This document shows positions 1 to 6,760 of a DNA stretch of 10,268 nt, piece after piece. The position numbers and the translations under genes were made by a program. A model generated the notes under the pieces. That model was not told where the DNA came from and made no database searches. It saw only the letters and a program-made list of their open reading frames with translations. How positions within the stretch are numbered: position 1 is the stretch's first letter; each line of letters begins with the position of its first letter. Location of the stretch: NCBI GenBank assembly GCA_003818675.1, contig RPPD01000034.1, forward strand, positions 1 through 10,268, read 5' to 3'. Source of the stretch: Spirochaetaceae bacterium (GTDB taxonomy: Bacteria; Spirochaetota; Spirochaetia; SZUA-6; RPPD01).

Positions 1-204
1 AACTCCAGCTCCGCCTGTTTGAGCCATTGTTTCCACAAGAATAACACCTGGGACCACCGGGTATTCCGGGAAATGTCCCTTGAAAAAATATTCATCCGGG
101 CCAAATGTCTTATATCCAATAATTTCCTCCTCTGTTGCCTTCTCAAGTTTGTCTACATAGAGAAAAGGTTTTCTGTGTGGAAGAAGTTGTTCGATATCGC
201 TCAT
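1..204 (-). CDS. fabZ: 3-hydroxyacyl-ACP dehydratase FabZ, N-terminal part (runs off left edge)
   Basis: FabZ dehydrates beta-hydroxyacyl-ACP to trans-2-enoyl-ACP in cytoplasmic type II fatty acid synthesis. Reading leftwards from the ATG at 202-204, 68 codons stay open to the window edge. The protein begins MSDIEQLLPHRKPFLYVDKL, matching the family opening 'LPHRyPFLLVDrv'. It continues with GHFPEYPVVPGVILVETMAQ (residues 43-62), the FabZ signature. His44 and Glu58 are the expected catalytic pair, 14 residues apart as in characterised FabZ proteins. The C-terminal half, normally about 75 more residues, lies outside the window. An AAAGGA ribosome binding site lies 9 nt upstream, and a promoter-like sequence lies at 268-296. 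The gene stands apart from the preceding minus-strand gene by about 500 bp, so it probably has its own promoter. Family assignment is firm; FabA is unlikely given the motif and length. Confidence 0.95.
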   Translation of the reverse strand, partial: MSDIEQLLPHRKPFLYVDKLEKATEEEIIGYKTFGPDEYFFKGHFPEYPVVPGVILVETMAQTGGAGV

Positions 205-267
205 GGATTATTTTCCTTTCAAAGCAGTAATCTTTTTTGGCATGCTTTCTGGGCCGTAATTTCTGGT

Positions 268-296
268 ATTTTACCTGATGTTATGCCGAAAGTAAA
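268..296 (-). promoter_or_regulatory. Candidate sigma-70 promoter for fabZ
   Basis: On the minus strand TTTACT (291-296) is followed after 17 nt by TAAAAT (268-273). The predicted transcript start is near 261, leaving a leader of about 57 nt before the fabZ ATG. A short inverted repeat ATGCC-aaac-GGCAT (309-322) lies just upstream of the -35 box and could be an operator, but is too short to name. Called from consensus match only. Confidence 0.45.
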
Positions 297-428
297 GTGT
301 CCAAAATCATGCCAAACGGCATATTTCAAAATTATTCCCTCAGGCGGATAATAAAGCGATTTTAAAAAGTTCTGCTGTTTCTTCCCTGATATGTAAAAAA
401 GTGGCTAAACAGGCTGCTATAAAACCCT

Positions 429-455
429 GCCCCAAACCACGTTGTGATTTGGGGC
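429..455 (-). terminator. Stem-loop A, possible intrinsic terminator of the minus-strand operon
   Basis: GCCCCAAA (429-436) pairs with TTTGGGGC (448-455). After one C-A mismatch the stem continues with CAC (438-440) and GTG (444-446) around a GTT loop, so the 27 nt fold almost end to end. Read on the minus strand, the hairpin is followed by AGGGTTTTATAG, a short T-rich run offset by 4 nt. That fits a modest Rho-independent terminator for transcripts coming from the acyltransferase gene ending at 700. No T-run follows on the plus strand. Confidence 0.5.
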
Positions 456-464
456 CAGCAGCTT

Positions 465-519
465 GTAGTTGGCTGGAAGTTACCATTTATAAATAAAAAT
501 GAAACTTCCAGCCAACTAC
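465..519. repeat. Stem-loop B, perfect 17-bp inverted repeat
   Basis: GTAGTTGGCTGGAAGTT (465-481) is perfectly complementary to AACTTCCAGCCAACTAC (503-519) around a 21-nt AT-rich loop that itself contains the palindrome ATTTATAAAT. There is no T-tract at a position suggesting a terminator. The outer nine bases, GTAGTTGGC, recur at 685-693. Confidence 0.85.
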
Positions 520-572
520 GGAGAATCAATAATTTCTATCCCTCTGAAGTCCAAGGAAATTATTGATTCTCC
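520..572. repeat. Stem-loop C, perfect 17-bp inverted repeat
   Basis: GGAGAATCAATAATTTC (520-536) is perfectly complementary to GAAATTATTGATTCTCC (556-572) around a 19-nt loop. It begins at the very next base after stem-loop B, so the two palindromes abut without a spacer. Its outer GGAG/CTCC bases are shared with stem-loop D. Confidence 0.85.
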
Positions 573-636
573 ATGCGCTTTAAAATCAGAACTCCACGCA
601 CTGTTTATAAATGCTTCCTGAGCTGCAAACATACAT

Positions 637-684
637 GGAGTTTGGATTTTTCCATTTTTTCTTAAACAAAGAAATCCAAACTCC
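637..684. repeat. Stem-loop D, perfect 13-bp inverted repeat followed by a copy of the B outer arm
   Basis: GGAGTTTGGATTT (637-649) is perfectly complementary to AAATCCAAACTCC (672-684), with a 22-nt A/T-rich loop. GTAGTTGGC follows immediately (685-693), identical to the outer end of stem-loop B. It lies 15 bp past the acyltransferase stop, but in the minus direction it is followed by ATGTATGTTTG rather than a clean T-run, so it is not a typical intrinsic terminator. Confidence 0.8.
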
Positions 685-699
685 GTAGTTGGCCGATAG

Positions 700-1503
700 T
701 CATTCACTTCCTGATTTATTTGATTCACGTCCATCTACAGGGTTATCCCGCTCGATTTTTGCCACCGCACGCAGGGGAATACCCGCAGGAGTCCCTATCA
801 TACTGCCATCAGGTATAGTTCGATTCTTTCTGATTATGGTGTTTACGCCTATTGAACAGCGCTTTCCTATAGTCACATTAGGAAAAATATAAGCCCTGGC
901 ACCTATTACCGAACTCTCCCCAATTTTTATACGCCCGAATGTGAGTTTATTGCCCTCAAAAATATGGCAGGTGATGTCTGCGAGCCCTCCAATCACTGCA
1001 TTGTCCTCTAACTCAAGAAACTTGGAATCATTTAAATTCGGTGTGTTGATATAGACATTTTTTCCAATTTTGCATCCTACAATTCTGAAAAAGAATTTGC
1101 AGAAAAAAGACATAACTGTGATGGGAAGAATTGTTCTCACCACCATTGTAAAAATACCTGAATAAATGATCCAGCGCAAACACGTAAATGAAACAGCATG
1201 ATATGTCCCCGGCTTGATTCCTATGGAGAGAAACCTGATCATGAAGCCCATGAAAATACTTCCCCACATCAGATAGACAAAAAAAGCAGCGCCCAGACAA
1301 AATCCAAAGTATAGCAGATTAAGCCCAATATACAGCCAGTCCGAACCAAGGGTTAGCAGAAAATTCTGTACACCCCAGACCACAATTGCACCAGACGGAG
1401 CAAGGGCGACCCCTAAAACTGCCGCATAGAATGAATAGATTAAAATATTTATGATAAATTGGGTTAGTGAAGAATTTGCGATCTTCATCATGACATTGCT
1501 CAT
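700..1503 (-). CDS. Membrane-anchored left-handed beta-helix (hexapeptide) acyltransferase
   Basis: The protein has 267 residues. Roughly residues 14-135 are hydrophobic with three or four likely membrane segments (about 15-50, 56-95, 104-133). A left-handed beta-helix follows at about 143-240, with hexapeptide steps such as IGKNVY, IGESSVIGARAYI and IGKRCSIGVNTII, ending in the usual GTPAG turn (237-241). The order of membrane segments then helix, and wording such as CHIFEGNKLTFGRIKIG (179-195), resembles the C-terminal region of Pls/PosA-type peptide synthetases (the 'NRPS terminal domain' family). Here it stands alone, without adenylation or carrier domains. An acetyl or acyl transfer role at the inner membrane is inferred; His180 is a possible catalytic base. 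The ATG at 1501-1503 follows a strong GGAGG site. It lies 46 bp downstream of the large peptidase gene and may be cotranscribed with it. Substrate unknown. Confidence 0.8.
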   Translation of the reverse strand: MSNVMMKIANSSLTQFIINILIYSFYAAVLGVALAPSGAIVVWGVQNFLLTLGSDWLYIGLNLLYFGFCLGAAFFVYLMWGSIFMGFMIRFLSIGIKPGTYHAVSFTCLRWIIYSGIFTMVVRTILPITVMSFFCKFFFRIVGCKIGKNVYINTPNLNDSKFLELEDNAVIGGLADITCHIFEGNKLTFGRIKIGESSVIGARAYIFPNVTIGKRCSIGVNTIIRKNRTIPDGSMIGTPAGIPLRAVAKIERDNPVDGRESNKSGSE

Positions 1504-1549
1504 TTTTCCCTCCGTTAAAATCCGTATCGGTTACATGTATTGTAATGCA

Positions 1550-4528
1550 TCAATGTTCCAGCCGCAATAATGGCTGGATGCGACGGGGTGCTTTTACAGG
1601 CGTTTTTGCACCTGGACCTTCTGCGCTCAAGAAACTGTCAAAGCTCATGAAAAAGTATGGACGCAAGTCCTGCGTTATATCAAATGAAGCCGCATCAACC
1701 AGTGAAATCCTGGCGGCAATTCCAATTCCCAGCGGTATGGTTATTACACCGATTCCCGAATAGAATGTGAACTCAAGTCCCGCAAACACTTCCTGGTCTG
1801 GCTCAAAACGCGGCGGTTCCATGTCCCATTCCGCAAGCATCTCTGCATGAAGCCCCATGCCAATACCATTCAGATGCAGACCTGCACCTGGTGTAAAATC
1901 TAATGTCGCCAAAGTGAAACAGAAATCAATTGCACCAAGAATACGACCGTTTCTTGAAAGACCTTCATGTACAAACATTCCGCGTGGTGTAATGTAATTG
2001 CTCCCTACAAAAGAATCTGTTACCCAGCTTGATTCAATGCCGAGCCTGATGGCGGACAAATCAAAAAAACCCGGCAGGCTTATCACGCCTTGTCCGGTGA
2101 GCAGTATTCCTTCATCAGTGCCAGGGAATACCGGCAATGGATATGAATATTCCACTCCGATCTTCCAGTCCCATACCGGATACATCTCCGCCCAGCCTGC
2201 GTTGTGCAAATGGTTGCACCATACACCGCCCCATAGATCCATTCTGTTGCCATATGCAATTTCTGAGAGTTCCATATTGTTGAAAAACCGGAAAACCTGT
2301 TCATCCTGCATAATAAATGAGTGCCTGATTCCAGTATATGCTTCAATATAATCAAATGTGTTGTGTTCACCGTGTTCCAGCAGGGGAATACTCAAAAGTA
2401 AATATTCCGACAGGCGCTCATCATAGAACCCTGGCGATCCGTCTACCCATGTGAATCCGTGCGAAACCCCAAGGTAGAAGTCAAATGGACCAACATCCAG
2501 CCCAGATGAAAAAGATATCACGGGCTGCATTTCTTTTGGATAAATTCCCGCGGACAACTGCCAGGAATTTGATCCCAATAGAGATTCTGCATATAACTGG
2601 GCACCGAACCAGATGCTCAAGGTTTCATCCGGGCCAAAAAAATAATCAGCGTCTGGCATCCAGAACTGGAATACTGGCAGATAAAAAAAGGGTCTAGAAT
2701 CTGTAATAAAAGGCACACTGTCTGCAGACCTGTACTGCTGCATGCCTGCAGCTGCTATTTTTACCTGAGATAGTAAACCAGGTTCTGCAAACAACACGCA
2801 CACCCCTGAGCTGACATTGCTTGAATAAAGAAGTCCATCCCTGAAAATCATGGCTGCCCGGACACCCACAGGATCTTTAAATACGCAAACCATTCTCCTG
2901 TTTTCAAGTGAAATCATGTATGCTGAGAGTGATCCCGTGTTGTCTGACCCGTTGTCAGATTCCCTGTCAGAAATGAATAAAAGCGATGCATTATCGATAA
3001 AGCGGGGATTATGGTCCCCGTATTCATCCGGGCCAGTGGCAATTTGCAATCCCGGAGGCAGCGGAAGTGATTCTGATTTGATATTAAAGCCCGCTTTTGG
3101 AATTGATTCTACATTTAATGTCCAGATATCCTGCATGCCACGGATGTTGATTTCAAAGGCGAGTTTTTTTCCATCAGGCGAGAAAACAGGATGAAACACA
3201 TCCGTCCTGTCCATCTCAAAAACAGGATTCACGCTGCCGCTGGACAGATCAACCTTAACAAGCCGCGAATAGGATCCTGCTGACTGAACGGCAAATAACT
3301 GTTTCCCGTCCTGGGAAATTGCGGGATGCCATAATCTTGTGCCAGTTGTAAGGCGCCTGAGTCTGACACCCCTTGCATGCGCCGCGTCCATGTCTGCGCT
3401 GTAATCAATTTCTGCAATATACAGTTCCGAATAAACTCTTGCATCAGCATCAATCCCGTCCTGGACCAGCGATGCAAAGACAAGAATATTTCCTTCCTTG
3501 TTTGCGGAAAACGAAGTCTGGTCATAAAGCGAGGCTTCAAATAGTATCTCCTCTGGGGAAAGTTCGCTGTCAAAGCGCACAAAAGCCCCTGCTTTTGACT
3601 GTAGCTCGCGATAGCCAATCAGTCCATGGTCTGTACTAACAGGCAAAAAATAATCCCCTGCCGTGTCTTTTGACACAAGTCTGCCCCTGGGTAATTCAAA
3701 ATCACTCTTCCAGCGGATTTTGAGCTCATCATACATTTCATCAAGTATCAGATCCTGGTGTTTTCCCGTTTCTGCCGCAAGAGCAGCCCATGGCCCGGCC
3801 AGGGGAAATGAAAGAAAACGTTCACGTACGCGGGTGTAGATATCAGCTCCATAATGCCTGCGCAGATAGTTCACGAGATAATATCCGAACAGATAGTATC
3901 TGCCGAAAGGGGGATATGCCGAGTCATATTCCAGCTGTCCCAAATTCAACTGCTTGTTTTCAAAAAGCATTGCGCGCGCCTGCATTTCAAAGAACGGATT
4001 CCGTCCACGACCACCTGTTGAAAAATCAGTCTCAAGATTTACAGCAATGCCCTCAACCAGCCAGAATGGCCAGAAAGCAGCTGAAGCGCTTTTGAATGAC
4101 TCTCCCATGAAGATTGAAAGAAAATAAAAAAGGCCACGATCAGAGACAAGGTCCACAAAGTGTGTGAACTCATGCGTCAAAAGCATCCTGAGCCAGTTTG
4201 AACTCCTGGCGCCAAGCCATGGTCCAACAGGTGAGCGCACATAAAGTTCCAGGTGGACTGGAAGCGGCGTAAAAAAACCGTTGGCATAGTCAACATCCCC
4301 GCGCACTACACACCGTATATTGCCTGGATAAGAATCAAAAAAGACCGTTACATCCGCATAGACTTCCTCACAGCATTCTGCAAGCTCTGCCGCAGCGTCT
4401 TTGTCCTTTTCCTGGTATATGAATACAAAATGTTCCGTGGAGATTTCGCGCCAGTCATGCGGATTTTGTGCAAATATGTTCGTGCATGCCGTGAAAACTA
4501 TCAAGACCCAGAGCACAAACTTTTTCAT
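1550..4528 (-). CDS. Exported MA-type metallopeptidase with TolB-like propeller and probable C-terminal outer-membrane barrel
   Basis: A 992-residue protein. The N-terminus MKKFVLWVLIVFTACTNIFA is an export signal. Cleavage near Ala20/Gln21 by signal peptidase I is possible; Cys15 within FTAC also offers a relaxed lipobox. Residues 25-280 look like a gluzincin peptidase: HEFTH (119-123) supplies two zinc ligands and the catalytic Glu, and WLVEG (156-160) supplies the likely third ligand Glu159. Residues 290-600 contain PD40/TolB-like blades, for example SQDGKQLF (405-412) and SPDGKKLAF (450-458). From about 615 the chain alternates polar and hydrophobic residues with many aromatics, as expected of a beta-barrel. 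It probably acts in the periplasm or outer membrane; the substrate is unknown. Its ATG lies 11 bp after the proC stop with only a weak ribosome binding site, suggesting translational coupling. The stop is TGA at 1550-1552. Confidence 0.8.
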   Translation of the reverse strand: MKKFVLWVLIVFTACTNIFAQNPHDWREISTEHFVFIYQEKDKDAAAELAECCEEVYADVTVFFDSYPGNIRCVVRGDVDYANGFFTPLPVHLELYVRSPVGPWLGARSSNWLRMLLTHEFTHFVDLVSDRGLFYFLSIFMGESFKSASAAFWPFWLVEGIAVNLETDFSTGGRGRNPFFEMQARAMLFENKQLNLGQLEYDSAYPPFGRYYLFGYYLVNYLRRHYGADIYTRVRERFLSFPLAGPWAALAAETGKHQDLILDEMYDELKIRWKSDFELPRGRLVSKDTAGDYFLPVSTDHGLIGYRELQSKAGAFVRFDSELSPEEILFEASLYDQTSFSANKEGNILVFASLVQDGIDADARVYSELYIAEIDYSADMDAAHARGVRLRRLTTGTRLWHPAISQDGKQLFAVQSAGSYSRLVKVDLSSGSVNPVFEMDRTDVFHPVFSPDGKKLAFEINIRGMQDIWTLNVESIPKAGFNIKSESLPLPPGLQIATGPDEYGDHNPRFIDNASLLFISDRESDNGSDNTGSLSAYMISLENRRMVCVFKDPVGVRAAMIFRDGLLYSSNVSSGVCVLFAEPGLLSQVKIAAAGMQQYRSADSVPFITDSRPFFYLPVFQFWMPDADYFFGPDETLSIWFGAQLYAESLLGSNSWQLSAGIYPKEMQPVISFSSGLDVGPFDFYLGVSHGFTWVDGSPGFYDERLSEYLLLSIPLLEHGEHNTFDYIEAYTGIRHSFIMQDEQVFRFFNNMELSEIAYGNRMDLWGGVWCNHLHNAGWAEMYPVWDWKIGVEYSYPLPVFPGTDEGILLTGQGVISLPGFFDLSAIRLGIESSWVTDSFVGSNYITPRGMFVHEGLSRNGRILGAIDFCFTLATLDFTPGAGLHLNGIGMGLHAEMLAEWDMEPPRFEPDQEVFAGLEFTFYSGIGVITIPLGIGIAARISLVDAASFDITQDLRPYFFMSFDSFLSAEGPGAKTPVKAPRRIQPLLRLEH

Positions 4529-4539
4529 TTTTCAGATTC

Positions 4540-5325
4540 TCATTTCCAGTCGTTTTCCAAAAGCTCGGCCTTGCGGGCCGCCGCGATCACAGCCTTCATG
4601 ACCGAAGCATTAAATCCTGCATCTTCCAAAACGTGAATTCCTTCAATTGTGGTGCCGCCAGGCGAGGCCACCCTGCTTACCATTTCCGAGGGATGAACTT
4701 TCTGCGACCTCAAAACAGCCACAGCGCCCTCAGTTGTGGCCAGGGCAATGGCAAGCGCGTCATCATATTTGATACCCGCCTCAACACCTCCCATGGCGAG
4801 CGCATTGATAAATGAAAACACATAGGCAATGCCTGACCCTGATAATCCTGTGAACGCGCTCATAAGTTTCTCCGGTATTTCAAAGGCAGTTCCCACTGCG
4901 CGCGCAATTGCGAGTGCATCATTCCTGAAAGATTCTTCTGCCTTTTCACCATATGAGACCGCAACGGCTGACATGGCCAGGGATGCCGCGAGATTGGGCA
5001 TGAATCGCGCCACATTTGAGGTCCCCAGCCGCTTTTCAAAAAGCGAAATCTTTTTCCCGGCAGCAATGCTCACAATTCCCTTGCCTGCAGTATGCTTGCC
5101 CAGCGAATCCAGGAGCTTCGGAAGCTCCTGCGGTTTTACCGCAATTACAAGTATATCCGACAATGAGGCGATTTCATCAACACTGCAGATTGTAAATCCC
5201 TGCAGTGTGGCTTCAAGAGCCTTTTCGGTCACAACCTCGCAGATTTTGGGCTTGATCCCGGCTGAAGCGAGTCCGTGCGCAAGGGCTTTTCCCATGTTGC
5301 CAAATCCGATTATGCCTGTCTTCAT
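4540..5325 (-). CDS. proC: Pyrroline-5-carboxylate reductase
   Basis: ProC reduces 1-pyrroline-5-carboxylate to L-proline with NAD(P)H, the last step of proline synthesis in the cytoplasm. The 261-residue length is normal. The Rossmann fingerprint is GFGNMG (7-12), followed by the cofactor-site AVKPQ, the RFMPN segment, SGSGIAYVF in the helical dimer domain and the family hallmark SPGGTTIEG near the C-terminus. The frame is open further upstream to 5403, but the ATG at 5323-5325 is chosen because MKTGIIGFGNMG is the standard ProC start and a GAGG site sits about 10 nt before it. The extra upstream residues would overlap the cyclase-like gene. That gene stops at 5330-5332, so the two are 4 bp apart and almost certainly share a transcript. 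Assignment is firm. Confidence 0.95.
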   Translation of the reverse strand: MKTGIIGFGNMGKALAHGLASAGIKPKICEVVTEKALEATLQGFTICSVDEIASLSDILVIAVKPQELPKLLDSLGKHTAGKGIVSIAAGKKISLFEKRLGTSNVARFMPNLAASLAMSAVAVSYGEKAEESFRNDALAIARAVGTAFEIPEKLMSAFTGLSGSGIAYVFSFINALAMGGVEAGIKYDDALAIALATTEGAVAVLRSQKVHPSEMVSRVASPGGTTIEGIHVLEDAGFNASVMKAVIAAARKAELLENDWK

Positions 5326-5329
5326 TCCA

Positions 5330-6652
5330 TTATTTCCTCTCAACGACAGGTTCCAGTCCCATCGACCCTGGATAATAGGCATAAACGGCAAGTGTTTTCT
5401 CAAAACCCTTGATGGTCGCGCGGCCCAGTCGCCTGAACACGAGCCCGCTCTTTTGTTCCCTGTAAACCGCCTCGGATATGATCAAGGGCGCGCGGATTGT
5501 CTTTGAGAGCTTTACGATCAGGTCCGCAAGCTGTGCCGTGGTACCCAGCACCACACAGTCTCTCCACTCATCCCTGCCAACACCCGAGACCATCACCTCA
5601 CCGCAGTGCAGGCCGATCCCGATCTGGGCTATGAACTTCCCGGCCTTTGTCCTGTTGATGAATAGTTTGTTTGTTTCAGACAGAATCTCGGCTGCGGCCC
5701 GCACAGCACCAGTGGTGCTGCCCCCAGCCCTGAATTCATTGCCAAAAACAGCGGAAATGGCATTGGGAGCAGTTGAAGCTATGATGCCATGCCTGGCAAA
5801 TACCCTGTCTCGAACGATGCTTCCAATCTGCTCCAGCATTTTTGCAAGGGATGCAGAAGGCATGGTATCAGAGAGCATCTGGAAGTTGACAATCTGTATG
5901 GATACAACCGCCGCTTTTCCCGCGGTTTGTGAACCCGGAAGCATCTTTGGATTCTTGAGCATCTCGCCCGTAAAGCTGTCTCCGACTATCCGCCCAAGCC
6001 TTTCTGTGGCTAAGGCGCGCGCGACATTCCTGCGCCCAAGATCCGATAGTATCACCGAGAGTGCCACACTCGCGACAAAGAGTCCTGTGGAGAGCATTAC
6101 AGGAATGTCAGCAAGCGTCAGAAATCTCTGATAGACTGTTTTGAGCAATGGAAAAAGGAAAGTAAGTACTATAAACATGACGATGAAGAGTGCGCTGGCA
6201 TATATGCTGGCATAGAGACTCGCTCTTGCTGCATTCATGAAAAAATAGACAACTGCACATGCCGCAAAGACAAACATGAATACGGGTACGAGCATTGGAT
6301 CCGACAGGTATGCCGAAATCCCCAGGTAAAGACCATATCCAATAAATGCCGCGTCAAAAGTAATGGACACATACCTGCGTATGATTGCCCCGGCTGTCCC
6401 GGTCTTTTTATACATGCGGCTTCTGCCCACGAGGCTTGCGACAAGCAATAAAACAGAAGCGACAAAGCCTGAAGTTCTAATTATCATGTCAAGGCCAAAG
6501 CCCTGACCGCCTTTTATAAACGTCCACACGGCCGCTGAAAGAAGCCCTGCCGCGGCGAGTAGCCTGACAATGCTGATCACAGCCTCGGCACGGTGCTCGC
6601 CCCGCTCCACCTGTTTGGCAACCTGTATCTGTTCTCCAAGGATGTTTCTCAT
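5330..6652 (-). CDS. Six-helix membrane protein with degenerate class III adenylate/guanylate cyclase domain (pseudocyclase)
   Basis: A 440-residue protein. Residues 22-205 hold about six membrane helices (near 25-45, 57-77, 96-116, 120-140, 147-172, 183-203). A linker follows, then a class III cyclase fold from about 245 to 428. The fold is recognisable from HGIIASTAPNAISAVFG (288-304), IGIGLHCGEVMVSGVG (344-359) and IKGFEKTLAVYAYYP (414-428). The residues that normally carry out catalysis are changed: the first metal Asp is Gln253, the second is Asn297, the purine-recognition Lys and Asp are Ser293 and Thr371, and the transition-state Asn and Arg are Gln374 and Leu378. An inactive or regulatory domain is therefore inferred. 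The ATG at 6650-6652 follows AGGGG. A promoter-like sequence lies just upstream and proC begins 4 bp downstream. Whether it senses a ligand or partners an active cyclase cannot be told. Confidence 0.85.
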   Translation of the reverse strand: MRNILGEQIQVAKQVERGEHRAEAVISIVRLLAAAGLLSAAVWTFIKGGQGFGLDMIIRTSGFVASVLLLVASLVGRSRMYKKTGTAGAIIRRYVSITFDAAFIGYGLYLGISAYLSDPMLVPVFMFVFAACAVVYFFMNAARASLYASIYASALFIVMFIVLTFLFPLLKTVYQRFLTLADIPVMLSTGLFVASVALSVILSDLGRRNVARALATERLGRIVGDSFTGEMLKNPKMLPGSQTAGKAAVVSIQIVNFQMLSDTMPSASLAKMLEQIGSIVRDRVFARHGIIASTAPNAISAVFGNEFRAGGSTTGAVRAAAEILSETNKLFINRTKAGKFIAQIGIGLHCGEVMVSGVGRDEWRDCVVLGTTAQLADLIVKLSKTIRAPLIISEAVYREQKSGLVFRRLGRATIKGFEKTLAVYAYYPGSMGLEPVVERK

Positions 6653-6683
6653 TACAACCCCTGCTAAAGTTTAGTGCAAGGCT

Positions 6684-6713
6684 ATTGTAAAATGAGAAGC
6701 GGCCTGTTGTCCA
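6684..6713 (-). promoter_or_regulatory. Candidate promoter for the pseudocyclase-proC operon
   Basis: On the minus strand TGGACA (6708-6713) is followed after 18 nt by TACAAT (6684-6689). This places a transcript start near 6677, about 25 nt before the start codon at 6652. It lies in the 108-bp gap after the UPF0316 gene and overlaps a long inverted repeat. Consensus match only. Confidence 0.4.
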
Positions 6714-6750
6714 TCACTTTTTATGCAAAATCAACAGACTTCCAGGCCGC
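6699..6750 (-). repeat. GC-rich inverted repeat after the UPF0316 gene, possible weak terminator
   Basis: GCGGCCTG (6699-6706) is perfectly complementary to CAGGCCGC (6743-6750) with a 36-nt loop. CAACAG (6732-6737) offers an alternative inner pairing with CTGTTG (6703-6708). On the minus strand the distal arm is followed by TTCTCATTTT, a poor T-run, so termination would be weak. The loop contains the -35 element of the candidate operon promoter. Confidence 0.35.
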
Positions 6751-6760
6751 ACCCGAACAC

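Larger units (their letters stand above)
511..693. repeat. Outer 13-bp inverted repeat enclosing stem-loops C and D
   Basis: GCCAACTACGGAG (511-523) is perfectly complementary to CTCCGTAGTTGGC (681-693), bounding a 183-bp segment. These bases are also used in stem-loops B, C and D, so the folds exclude one another. A 183-bp segment with 13-bp terminal inverted repeats also resembles a small non-autonomous element, but I see no clear target-site duplication and no transposase. Confidence 0.6.
205..699. other. Gene-free block of about 500 bp with promoter and stem-loop cluster
   Basis: No convincing protein-coding gene is visible on either strand. The part near fabZ (205-428) is AT-rich and holds the fabZ promoter candidate and an 11-codon minus-strand ORF (208-243). 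The part from 429 to 693 is packed with inverted repeats, listed separately. Short ORFs that cross the palindromes read through both arms of the hairpins and show no protein family. Confidence 0.7.

Noticed and set aside
19..351. Plus-strand ORF of 110 codons at the left edge
   Set aside because: It is antisense to the clear FabZ N-terminus and to its leader, and its translation shows no family features.
465..519. Stem-loop B as an integron attC site
   Set aside because: The arms do not fit the attC core consensus (RYYYAAC/GTTRRRY), no integrase or cassette gene is present, and the arms pair without the usual bulges.
516..734. Minus-strand ORF of 72 codons
   Set aside because: It reads through the palindromes of stem-loops C and D and overlaps the end of the acyltransferase gene; no domain is visible.
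5326..5403. Longer ProC start 26 codons upstream
   Set aside because: The extra residues overlap the preceding gene and precede the standard MKTGIIGFGNMG opening, which has its own ribosome binding site.
4829..5506. Long plus-strand ORF opposite proC
   Set aside because: It is a shadow of the proC and pseudocyclase reading frames; codon composition makes the opposite frame open.
5478..6131. Long plus-strand ORF opposite the cyclase-like gene
   Set aside because: It is antisense to a recognisable domain, lacks any family motif and has no convincing ribosome binding site.
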